From assembly GCA_024195265.1 (NCBI GenBank), contig JAJLRJ010000006.1, forward strand, positions 1,432,501 through 1,496,500: a stretch of DNA of 64,000 nt, in the 5' to 3' direction. Shown here piece after piece: positions 11,190 to 21,391 of the stretch (positions within the stretch are counted from its first letter, which is position 1; each line of letters opens with the position of its first letter). The notes under the pieces were generated by a model that was not told the origin of the DNA, did not search any database, and was given only the letters and a program-made list of their open reading frames with translations. The position numbers were made by a program, and so were the translations under genes. Source of the stretch: Dendrophyllia cribrosa (lineage: Eukaryota; Cnidaria; Anthozoa; Scleractinia; Dendrophylliidae).

Positions 11190-12307
11190 TTTGCTCCGTA
11201 GAATCTTTTTTCCAATTTATCGCGATCATCACATCTTTATTTTTTCTACCGCAGTTCATTTGAGTTGATGTACTGTTTAAAAAACGAGCAGTAGTGTTAA
11301 AAAAACGTTTACAAACTCGAGGCGCAGCCGAGTGTTTTTACACCTGAAAACACGTACTGAGTTTTCTTGAACGACTTCAAAAACATTCCTCAAAATGCAT
11401 GTCTCTACGGAGATTTAAAAACTGCTTTTTTGTGTAAAAAGAACATAAACATACAAAAGAAAACGAGACTGATTTGGCCACAACAACCTTAAAAATCTTT
11501 CAGAATGACCGTTAATTTCCAGGTATAAAGGTTCATGCACGTGGTCAATTTTGCCTGGTGTGATAGGCTGACAAACTTATTAATTATTAATGAGTTTTTG
11601 AATTTCATATACACATTAAAAACAATCTAGGGAGTATTTGGGTGGGATGGGAGAGGCTTCCACCCCCTTTTATTGCACCCCCCCTTTTATTGCACCAAAC
11701 AAATAACCATGTTAACTCATAAACTTAACATTTATTGGACCTTTCAACAGTTTCAAAATATATTACATAATTATACAAAATAAATTATCCATTTTATGTC
11801 ACTCACATTACATCTTAAAAGCTCAACAACCAAGAAATAGAGTTTCACATCCAAGCCACTTATAATTCAAACAGTATTTACAGTAAAACAGTGAAACCTG
11901 TATTAAGTGGACACCATCGGGACCCTCGCTCGTGTCCGCTTAATAGAGGGGTATGCTGAATAAAGCTTCGTTTTACAGTACATATGGGAAGAAAATTCAG
12001 GGACCCAAGCAGCTGGTATCTGCTTAAAGGGAACCTCCATTGTCAGAACAAATCGACGTTAAATTGTTGGAAATAAAGTCGAAATTTTAAACTTTTAAAA
12101 GAACAGGTGCAAATATAATTTTCACGTGTGCTCGCATTTCGCTCCTACCCCTGAAGAATGAGGGACTACTCTCTCTCCTCGCCGCGTCTAGCCTTTCTCG
12201 CATGGGTTGATTTTCATGCAGGCTCACGTTTCACTCGCTCTACTATCCCTGAGGAAAAACGAGGGACTACTCGTAGTCTAGTATCAAAAGCGATTTTCAT
12301 GCTTTCA
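11190..12307. other. Intergenic DNA and 3' UTR of the TEX30-like gene
   Basis: No gene seen. A minus-strand AATAAA at 11736-11731 is a plausible polyadenylation signal for the TEX30-like gene. Around 12130-12280 lie fragments of a dispersed repeat containing CTGAGGA(A/G)...GAGGGACTACTC, also present near 40660 and 46520-46750. Confidence 0.45.
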
Positions 12308-15300
12308 TCATGATCGTTCTGCCATAAACACTGATTGACACCATTGCACAAACCACTCGCACATGTTAGAAATGATTTCATTGTTCACATTGCCATGCAA
12401 TTTAAGCTCATGGTCTGCGTCTTCCACCCAATGCATTGTCCAGTCATTTGCCATTCTATTCAGAGCAGCATTCTCCATCAAATCCGTCCTGCAGAATGGA
12501 TCTTTTCTGCCACTGATGAACAACACAGGCACACCAAGATGGAGTAGTGGTGATACCCGAAGCTCTGAGGTTTTTCTTAGGGGGTGTAGAGGGTACGACA
12601 GACAAGCTACACCATATACAAAGTTTGTTGTGAGGCTGCTGTCTGAAGCCACTTCTGCTGCTACCCGCGCACCCATGGAACGACCTTCAATTTAACACAA
12701 TGTAAATTTATAAACAAACATCACCCGTGATAAATAAAGAAAGCTGGCAAATGTTAAGCTTAGTGATGAAATGAGACAGATGTTATGTTCATCATGTCAC
12801 AAGTGTAGGGCAAATAAAAAAATCTGAGTCCCCACAAGGAATCAAACCTAGGACCACTGAGCTATGAAAGACTTGTAGTGGCAAACTAGGCCATTTACTA
12901 GGTTGATCAGCAATTTCAAAGATATTTAGAGACGAGAACTGCATCACCTGCAGATCGTTTTCATGCGTCTTCCATCTCTACAATCTACACACATATCAAT
13001 TAAGTTCAATTTTAAATGCTGTTTTTTTTAGAGTTGCTTTGCTGGTTCACCATTCCCTAGATCTGCCACTGAACAGAAGTTCAAGTTATTGGGAGTAAAT
13101 TACTAAAATAGAGATAAACAGGGCAACCAGCTTTTGGTTTAAGTTACCAGACCAGGGGTGGATCCAGGATTTTTTTATGGGGGGTGGCTACGGGTATATG
13201 CCTAAGTCTACAATTGTTCCTTTATTTAAATTGTTGCAATTAAAAAGAAAACTATTAAAACCGATGCAGGGATTTCATTAAGGTCCATTAAGATTTTGAA
13301 CAGGAGGGCAATGAGTTTGAGCAGGTGGACACATGATTGGAAGGACCGAAGGCTCATTCACTCTAGGGGGGTCCAGGGGCATGCCCCCCAAGGAAATTTT
13401 TTATTTAAATATTAGTCTCTCGGAGATGCATTTTCCTGCATTTTGAAGCACGAACTTAAGCATCCTACTGTTGCTTGAAAGATTGTATTTTGTTTGTTCA
13501 ATCAACTGAATACAGATTATATCTGTAGTTATGGACATGAAGTTATCAAGTTGAGTACAAAAATATTGTTTAATCGACCGTTCTGACCTTTTTCTGGTCG
13601 CCATAACACACATGGAACTTGTTTGCAACTCAGTGACATCATACGGAACATAATGCAGAGCACTAAGCTAGCAATGCATTGTGGGGCGATTTAAGTTGTT
13701 TATCATGTTTCTTCTGTACAGGGAGCAATGGGAGGTAAATAAGCAATAACCTCGTTGTTTTTTAAGTTGAAATATGCTTTATTTTTTAGAATACACATCA
13801 AAAAGGCCAAGTTAGTAAATTATTTAACTTGTTGGTGACAAAAATAACGTTTAGATGTTCAAAGCAGCCGGGCAAAATTTGTGTTCACAGCTGGTCAATT
13901 TGCCCGGTGCCCGACTGCCCGACCCTTAATGAAACCCCTGCCGATGGTCTAAAGGGGGGTGGCTAGCCACCCAATCCACCCCCCCTGGATCCGCCCCTGG
14001 AGACTCAAGTTATCATGCTTCTACAGTACCTGCTATGATACACATTCTCACTGGAAATTCTTCAAAATGTTTTAGGTATTCCTGTGGACAGAGAAGATTA
14101 GCATCAAACTTGTTTTACTGTGATATAATAGGATATAATAATTGGAGGGAAAGGGGGTTGGAACAAGCATATCTTATGAAAGAGTAGCCTTGAGCAGGAG
14201 TTTCTCTGCCCGCCATTTTGAACTTGGAGAGTAGGGGTGTAAAGTCACTATGCAATGCTGAAAAATATCCATTGTGCAGCTTGTTATATAATGCTGTTAC
14301 AATTGTGTTAAACATTGCACAGTGTTACACCAACAGAAATGGTAAACGTATGTGCAGCATGAAATAAATCGAGTTATGGATGCATGCAGGAGGTCTTTTC
14401 TGCTTTTCATAAAATTGTAATTTTGTTGACGAATGATAACGCCATTAAACTTGTTGTTTTTAGCGCATGCTAAATACAGTTGTTGTCGTTATATAGCGCG
14501 ACACCCCTAAAAGTAACCAAAGCCCCTTGTTTTGTAAAATCACTTCACAAGTGGCTAGTAAAAGTACATTTACCTTGTATATAGTATATAGTAACTCCCC
14601 CCCCCCCCGAAGTTAGCTACTGGTGCTTGATGCATTTTGGTTGTTTTGTTTGATTTTCCGTTATTCCTACCATGAAAACAGCCTCAAAATGGCTGGTATA
14701 TACATACCAAGATAATGACCTATTTCGTGATTATCAAAAGACGCAATGTATGCACAGTTGAAAAAAGTGAGTGGAATCTCTTGCGTAGAACTCTTGTTTT
14801 ATGACGCATTGTGGTTGTTCAATGTCACATTGTCAAATTCCAATGCAGTATAGTCAAACACAAAAATCGAAGTGTAAGACTTCAATGTCGAAAGAGCAAA
14901 CAATAATTTCGCATTTCAAAGACAGGCACAAATTTCGTTACATGAATGTTAAAATTAAAGCTAATGTTGAATTTTGTCGGGAATATAACGCCATATAGAA
15001 CAACAATTTTAATCAAAATAAGTTTACGATACATGCATGCATGGCAATTATTGGAGCGTTTAACCGTCGAATCAGTGATTTAATTGGGTGAAACATGAAA
15101 GCTTTGCAATACGTTTAGTAGCAGTTAGGACAGTTAGTACTGTATAAACAAAGTAACATTCCTAGATCCCCGTAATCCGCCACATTAATTAGCAACATTA
15201 GGTTCACAAACTAGGAAACACGGTCCTCATTTTATAGCTCACCACAACTGCAGTAAAACAGTCCTTCCTATACTGGAAATTCCTTGTTCGACAGGTAAAT

Positions 15301-15566
15301 CTCAAGCAAAGAATTCCAGTGCTAGCAAGATGAGCCGCTAACTTCTCCAAATGCAGATAATTCATATCTCCGCCGGCGCCATGCGTCAAAACCACAGCAC
15401 AGCCGTTCCATGAAGAATCGCAGGGAAAGTTAAAGACGCAGTCCAGTTCACGATCTTCAACTGGGATTTTTACTGGAACCTAGTCAAGCAAAATATCAGT
15501 CTTAATGCTTTAAGTTTAGCTATGATAAAGGATTTAGAAGTTTTTGTCCATTACCTTACGCGCCAT
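12308..15566 (-). CDS. TEX30: TEX30-like alpha/beta hydrolase
   Basis: Four exons on the minus strand: 15566-15555 (MARK), 15479-15243, 14081-14030 and 12684-12308. All borders are GT-AG and phases close, giving 225 residues, close to the usual length of about 227. Visible elements are VVLTHGAGGDMN (oxyanion-loop region), FTCR, the nucleophile elbow AGRSMGARVAAEV (Ser in GRSMG), VLFISGRKDPFC with the acidic residue, and DADHELK with the catalytic His. These are marks of the TEX30 / KAT-like alpha/beta hydrolase fold; the substrate is not established. Repeats occupy introns 2 and 3. The gene lies head-to-head with the carotenoid oxygenase, 811 bp apart. Confidence 0.9.
12735..12930. repeat. 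Dispersed SINE-like repeat
   Basis: Shares a long block (AAAGAAAG(C/A)TGG, GTAATGAAATGAGA-like, TTCATCATGTCACAAG) with 50790-50960. It also has a tRNA-like box (GGAATCAAACCTAGGACC on this strand). It lies in an intron of the TEX30-like gene. Confidence 0.5.
13153..13999. mobile_element. 847-bp MITE, ends CAGGGG(T/C)GGATCC
   Basis: Terminal inverted repeats CAGGGGTGGATCCAGG (left) and CCTGGATCCGCCCCTG (right) continue into GGGGGGTGGCTA blocks on both sides. CAGGGGCGGATCC ends are common in hAT-like MITEs, but no clean 8-bp target duplication is visible. The interior has no recognisable transposase. Confidence 0.7.
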
Positions 15567-16376
15567 GTTCGTTTGTTGTTGCTATGCACGAAAAAAGACT
15601 GGGCACCAGCAGGTCCCCAGGTTTCCGCGAAAAAAATGTTGTTCCCCTGAGGTAGGTACTTAAAAAACCAATTAATTATTTCCTTTGGTTTCCTCTGACT
15701 TTTTCAATTTTTTAATAGAAAGACAGGAAAGAATATTCTAAAATAAAATACAAAATCACTAAGGAAGACATCTTATATTAGCCTGCGGGTTTCCCCATCC
15801 TCACGTTCTCCATTTTCGAACTTTCATGTGCGACCGCTCGTGATTGACTGCTCTTGACTGCTCTTGACCTGCTCTTGACTGCTCTTGGTCTGTCTACGCC
15901 TACTGCTGCAGCTCGTCACTTCAGCATTTTGTGGCCCTTTGCTATCAAGGTACTGTATTATAACGAACAATTTAATATATATCGATAGGATGAGACTAAC
16001 AGCGAAGCTCTCTGATCAGAAAGCTGATGAAAAGCTTATTACTTAGGTGAAATGCCCGGTCGTCAAACTTTAAGCTTCTTATGCTTCGGGCTATTTTTCA
16101 ATTTTAGCAATTCTCAAAAACTCAGTAAGCTTAAGATTATTACGCGACCGTCTGCACAGTACATTTAAACTGTACAAAAGCTTACAAAAACAACTTTTTC
16201 TCGGTCTAGAATAACTAGTATGACTAATTTCCGAATAAAATACACCCGTTGCGTATCGAAAATTGCCCTAGAAACTGATTACACAGACTTCTTTGCATAG
16301 AATTGAGTTTAATACTTTAATGTATATTTCTAAACCACAACTTATCCTGTGTCATTATTTAGATTCCACCAAAATT
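15567..16376. promoter_or_regulatory. Shared upstream region, TEX30-like / carotenoid oxygenase
   Basis: The 811-bp spacer separates divergent start codons. It contains a short tandem repeat of GACTGCTCTT (about 15845-15890). No specific promoter element is claimed. Confidence 0.4.
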
Positions 16377-19300
16377 ATGACCACTGAACTGGACCATTCC
16401 TGCCTATTACAATCAGTTAACGAACGCCCTGAACCCACCAATGCTGAGACAAAAGGTAACCTCCCGTTGTGGTTGACTGGGACATTTTTAAGGAATGGGC
16501 CTGGCAGATTTGAGTGTGGCGACACCTCTTTTAATCACTGGTTCGATGGCAAAGGACTTTTGCACGGCTTTCACATACAAGATGGTCATGTGACATACAA
16601 TAACAAGTTTGTGCGAAGCCAAGGTTATGCAGACTCCTTAGAACATGGCAAGTCTTCTCATCTAGAATTTGGCACATTTGTTCCCCCGGACCCATGCCAC
16701 AATATCTTTGCTCGCTTCTTCTCACAGTTCTGGGGAGAAGAAGTTCCCTTTGATAATGCAATGGACACTGTGTTCACAATGAAAGATAAGATGTATGCAG
16801 CTTGTGACACCAACTACATCTTTGAGATTGATCCAAAAACCCTGGACACTTTGAAGACCGTGGACTTCACAAAAGAGTTCCCAGGTAAACATGATAACAA
16901 GTCATGAAAGCTTGATTAACTCCCATATTAAAGTGATGGGGGTGCTCAATCATCAGAATTTGAAAAGATTTGTGAAAGATGACGATCTCATTTATGAATG
17001 TGGCTCTTAATTGACCAAATCTTGCAAACAATGTCAATGATATTTTCTCAATTTCTATTGATGATTTAGTTTGTCATTTTAAACATTTTGTTCTTTTTGT
17101 AATGCCCTGGTCAAACAGACAGAGAAATGACAATAAAGTAAACTAAAAATATGATATAAATTGTTTACTGCTGCAAAGTAAGCTCAGTTGGTAGAGCGTG
17201 GGTCTGCTGAGCGGGAGGTGGAGGGTTCAATCTTCAGCCGAACCAGCACTCAGGGTCTTAAAACCCGGGAGGGGGGGGGGGGGGGGGGGGGGGGGGGTAC
17301 TCTGCAATTTTTTGGGCAGGGGTGTGCTACTGGGACTCTGAGACCCTTAACCTATACTAGACCATTTTAGCTGCATTTTGCAACCCTATTCTAGACTAAA
17401 CACCGAAAAACCCTACCCTATTCTAGACCTATTCCAGACTCACTATTTTCCAGAAACTCGTTCACTATCACAGCTATTAGTTATAACAGGGGTCAGCAAA
17501 AATGCCGTACTGCCCGCCGTACCGATTTTTGAATGCCATTTGGCAGTAAACCTTGTCTAGACTAAATTCTTCATGCAATTGATCAGTTTAGCGGAAAATG
17601 ATACCATATTCTAGACCAAAACTCTCTGATAACTATACCCTATCCTAGACTAAACTGCCTGAAAACCATACCCTTCACAGCGGCACATACCTATATAGCT
17701 CATATATGGGAGTACCCCCCCCCCCCCCCCCCCCGGGTCTTAAAATAACTGAGGAGAAAGGTACTACCTTTACTATGATATCTGCAAGAGGTTAGACGAC
17801 CTTTGCATGGCTCGGATGACCATGTAGAAGTGGCACAGTCCCGTCTCTACCCTGCGAGCAGAGCCTCTTTCGATCCTCCTAGCAAAATCGGGATTCCGAT
17901 TTTTCTAGGAGGATCGAAAGAGGCTCTGCTCGCAGGGTATCCCGTCTCCAGTTGGGGACGTAAAAACAGCATCAATATATTATTAGTACTTTTAATAATA
18001 ATAATAATAATAACTATAATAACATAACTAAATACAATGATACTTAAGTAATTTTTTTTAATCTAAAATAGCATTAAATATTTTATATAATTAAAAAATT
18101 AATGCTTAGTTATTAAAATTATCAGTGTAGTGTGTTTAAAGTTTGTTATCTATGAAACTACAGTATTTGTTATTAATATCGCTAGGTGCCACATTAGTAT
18201 GATCACATTTTTATGGCTCTTTGATCATTTCTAACAGGTTTCCACTCTATTTCCAACCAGGTGATGTAAGGATCGATTCTGCAACAGCTCACCCACACGA
18301 GGCCCCAGATGGTTCATTGTTTAACATCTCTACCACGCATGGCTAGAACCCCACTTACAAAATCATCCAAATACCACCCTCTTCGGGAAAGGCAGGCGAA
18401 GCTCCTCTAGAGGGGGGTAAAGTTGTGTGCAGTATCACACCCACAAGTGGTTTAGGGTACATTCACAGCTTCTGCCTCACTGATAATTATATTGTTGTGA
18501 CTGAAGTCCCTCTCATTCTTGACACATGGCGACTGCTCTGCCACAGATTTTCTGCCTCCAGTTTTGAAGAATGGCTACGCTGGGATGCAAACCAGCTCAT
18601 CAGATTTCACGTCGTTGATAGAAAAGATGGCAATCGCGTTGGCATATTCACAGCTGAACCATTCTTTGTGTTCCACCACATCAACGCCTTTGAAAAAGGT
18701 GACAATATTTACCTTGATGCCTGTTGCTATCCTGACAACTCAATTGTTAAACAGTTGTACTTGCATAACTTGCGTTCCCCTACGCAACCAGGCCAAAAAA
18801 AGTTTGGCATCCCAGATGTTCGTCGTTATGGGCTTCCTATGGCAGAACTTGGGGATGATGGTACGGAGAAACCTCTCCGCAAGGGAGCTGATGGGCTGGA
18901 TTACTCTTCACTATACCCAGCAATGGAGATGCCAAAAATCAATTATGAGGAGTACAATGGTAAACCATACAGGTGTGTGGTGTATAGACCTTGACTGATT
19001 TCAGCAGTTACTATTGAGATGCAATTAGTTCCTATTGCAAATGAATATTTAAAAAAATACAAACAAACTGTACCATAGAAAAGTACTGCACAGCTCATAA
19101 GAAGCTTTCATTTGCTTGGTGACAAATGATTGCATGAGGATTTTGTTAATCCACTGACTCAAAAGTTTAGAACCATCTTGTACCGTTTGATAAACAGCAC
19201 CACACAAAAGTATAATTGCTTGATAATTTATGTGAACAGTAGGATATCTTGTTAACTGCAAACTTAAATTTTAATAGTTAAATTCTGATTCCAGTTAAAG

Positions 19301-21391
19301 TTTCCTTCAAATATTGATATGTCATAGCAGGGACCGCAGAGGGGGAGGGGCTGGTAGGGCCGCGACCCCACCACTTTTTTGCGCCCCTGCCCCCCGCCCC
19401 CACTATGATTTTATTCCTAATTTTTTCGATTTTCAATATGGAAAAATTATTTTCAATTGTCAGCCCTCCCACTTTTCACCTTGCTCCACGGTCCCTGCAT
19501 AGATTTAATAGAAAATTCCCTTTGAGTTGTAGCTCTTTAAAGTGTCCCCTACAAGCCCAAAATCCCGGGGGGGGGGGGGGGGGGGGGTACTCAACAAAGT
19601 TTTGTACGGGGATGCTCCGCCCCGAGGTCCAAACCCTTACCCTTTCACATACCGTTTTTGACAGAAAAGGTACCCCTTTCATATACCTTTCATTGAAAAT
19701 GGTACCTCTTTCATATACCTTTTATTGAAAATGGTACCCCTTTCATATAGCCTTTACGTGCGTCTGTTTGATATATTTTAAAAGGCCGTTTTTATAATAC
19801 TAAAATCGCAGTTTTCCCTACCTTTTTTATGCCTCAACTCGTGTTTTTGCTACCATTTCCTATTCTTCGTGAAATCCCTACCCTTTCACATACTTCAACT
19901 CGTGAAATCCCTACCCTTTCACATACTTCAACTCGTGAAATCCCTACCCTTTCACATACCGCCAGCCTAAAAAAGGTACCCCTTTTGGGCAGAGTATCGC
20001 CGTATAGCCCATTATAGGGAGTACCCCCCGGGCCCAAAATTCACTTTAAATTGAGAAAACAACACTTAGTCTAAGAAATATCCCTGGCCATGTCATATAA
20101 ACAAACTTCCAGTCAAAATGTCATACCGTCATTTTTCCATCGATTTTCACTTGATTTAAATCACTGGGATGTAAATTTTTTTAATTCCCCAGTGTACGTA
20201 TCACATCAACCAGTTGTCTAGACAGTCTCATTTCACACAATGCATATTTATGTCATGCTAAGATGTTTTGGTCATTGTAAATCTGTTTAATTTCTTCAAT
20301 TCTTTGACTTCAAACTGATCAGTTATATGGAAAATTAAAACCAATCTGTGGACTTTAAATGTATTTTGTAGCATAATTATTTTGGGGAAAATGTTGCTTA
20401 ATCGATGTCATCCCTCACTCACCTGGCTGTAACTTAACCTTTGTTGGTAATTCCCCACTGTGACATATTATGTCATCCGAATGTGTTATTTTACACAATG
20501 CATTTTTATGTTACGCTAAGGTGTTTTTATGTCATTTAAAAAAAAATTACAATTATTTACTGCAGAGACGTCGCTGCTTAAAGTCAAGTTAAGGATATAA
20601 TTATCAAAACATTGAAACTTACAAAATATCAAGATCAACTAATTAAAATTAACCTATACATTGTTTCATATTCACAAGATGGCTCTTAGAGCCCTTTGAT
20701 TTTAGATGAAAGATCATTCTGAAACCTTTATTATAATTAAATTACTCAGTCTGTAACTTACAGTAAAGGCCCACATGCACAGCCCAATCTACTTTGCAGG
20801 CTTGTGTTTTTGTTTTGAAACGGTTCAATTGTTCAATGAAGCGTTATGATTGGCTGGCACGTTGATTTTTTGATTTTTTCGTTTGTGCGAAAATCACCCC
20901 GGGCGCGCAAAGCAGATTAGGTGAACATGGGCCTTTAAGAGAAGTTCCATATTACAGAGAGTTCAGTTGCGGACTGAAATCCACCCAGGACCATCTTAAA
21001 AACCACTGATGTCTGCTTTAGATTGGTGACTGCCTTACTGGCTTTTATTAATGCATAAATCATTGGCTCTTTCACTGTCAGGTTTGTGTATGGCATAGCA
21101 GCTCCCGAGCATACTAACTTTGTCAATGAAAAACTGGTCAAGCTGAATGTGGAGACCAAGGAGTTTCTTACTTGGGAGGAGTCGGGCGGGTTTGCTTCAG
21201 AGCCCGTGTTTGTTAAAACACCCGATGGGAAGGCAGAGGATGATGGTGTTGTGTTGTCATGCGTGATCAATGTCATTGACCAGACCACCTCTCTGTTGGT
21301 ATTGGACGCTAAAGAATTCAAGGAGCTGGGTCGAGCTGTGGTTCAAGGAGTCACTCCAGCCACGTACCATTCTTATTTCAGTAGCAAATGA
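16377..21391 (+). CDS. Carotenoid oxygenase (BCO1/BCO2/RPE65 family) with in-frame TAG
   Basis: Three exons: 16377-16884, 18261-18972 and 21082-21388, stop TGA 21389-21391. They total 509 codons plus stop, with consistent phases. Family marks in order are FLRNGPGRFECG, HWFDGKGLLHGF, TAHPHEAPDGS, GYIHSFCLTDNYIV, FHHINAFEKG, SEPVFVKTPD and a C-terminal TYHSYF. The four iron-binding histidine positions are therefore present. Family members cleave carotenoids or isomerise retinoids with Fe(II); which reaction applies here cannot be told. Oddity: codon 198 (18344-18346) is TAG, right after ISTTHG, while the frame stays perfectly conserved afterwards. It may be a fresh null allele, a readthrough codon or a sequence error. 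ATG 16377 is preferred over an upstream in-frame ATG because family homology starts just after it. Confidence 0.88.
17264..17737. mobile_element. G/C-tract-ended MITE, copy 1, 8-bp duplication
   Basis: Starts CCCGGGAGGGG... followed by a long G run and GGTACTC. Ends GAGTACCCC... with a long C run and CCGGG. Exact 8-bp flanks TCTTAAAA occur at 17256-17263 and 17738-17745. The interior repeats TATTCTAGAC and AACCCTA words. An 8-bp duplication suggests mobilisation by a hAT-type transposase (inference). Confidence 0.9.
17848..17939. mobile_element. 92-bp palindromic MITE, 9-bp duplication
   Basis: Arms of about 36 bp, beginning TACCCTGCGAGCAGAGCC, are inverted at the right end (GGCTCTGCTCGCAGGGTA). 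Flanks TCCCGTCTC occur at 17839-17847 and 17940-17948. A 9-bp duplication is typical of Mutator-like elements. It sits inside the SINE. Confidence 0.9.
19060..19215 (+). repeat. Diverged copy of the 110-bp minisatellite unit
   Basis: Contains GTACCATAGAAAAGTACTGC, GCTTTCATTTG, CCACTGACTCAAAAGTTTAG and AAACAGCACCAC in the order of the main array at 8795. Confidence 0.7.
19327..19498. mobile_element. Small MITE, TIR GCAGGGACCG
   Basis: Ends GCAGGGACCG and CGGTCCCTGC are exact inverted repeats flanked by ATA on both sides (19324-19326, 19499-19501). The interior holds GGGGGAGGGGC and TTGCGCCCCTGCCCCC tracts. Confidence 0.7.
19564..20032. mobile_element. G/C-tract-ended MITE, copy 2, 8-bp duplication
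   Basis: Starts CCCGGG plus a G run and GGTACTC, and ends GAGTACCCCCCGGG. Exact 8-bp flanks CCCAAAAT lie at 19556-19563 and 20033-20040. The interior differs from copy 1: it is built of ACCCTTTCATATACC-like units, with three tandem units of 36 bp (CTTCAACTCGTGAAATCCC) near 19865-19960. Confidence 0.9.
20160..20720. repeat. Dispersed repeat shared with 47160-47420
   Basis: Blocks such as ACAGTCTCATTTCACACAATGCATATT and GGCTCTTAGAGCCCTTTGATTTT recur in inverse orientation at 47160-47420. Function unknown, non-coding. Confidence 0.6.
20765..20937. mobile_element. Small MITE, TIR AAAGGCCCA
   Basis: Left end AAAGGCCCACATGCAC...CAATCTACTTTGC pairs with the right end GCAAAGCAGATTAGGTGAACATGGGCCTTT. 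Intronic, no coding capacity. Confidence 0.65.

Larger units (their letters stand above)
17175..17990 (+). mobile_element. tRNA-derived SINE carrying two nested MITEs
   Basis: The head has an A box (GCTCAGTTGGTAGAGCG) and a B-box-like GGGTTCAATCTTCAG. The body continues as three blocks (17175-17263, 17738-17847, 17940-about 17990) separated by two insertions. An AT-rich tail with (AAT)n follows. Removing the insertions and one copy of each duplication restores one continuous repeat. It is intronic in the carotenoid oxygenase gene. Confidence 0.75.

Noticed and set aside
10929..11259. Minus-strand frames with YSAGLQGWKW repeats
   Set aside because: By-product of a 54-bp minisatellite, a multiple of three.
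16293..16376. 28-codon N-terminal extension of the carotenoid oxygenase
   Set aside because: No family similarity. The internal ATG at 16377 gives a normal N-terminus.
17178..17240. Functional tRNA gene on the plus strand
   Set aside because: The B box is degenerate (GGGTTCAATCTTC), there is no paired acceptor stem, and it is part of a longer SINE body.
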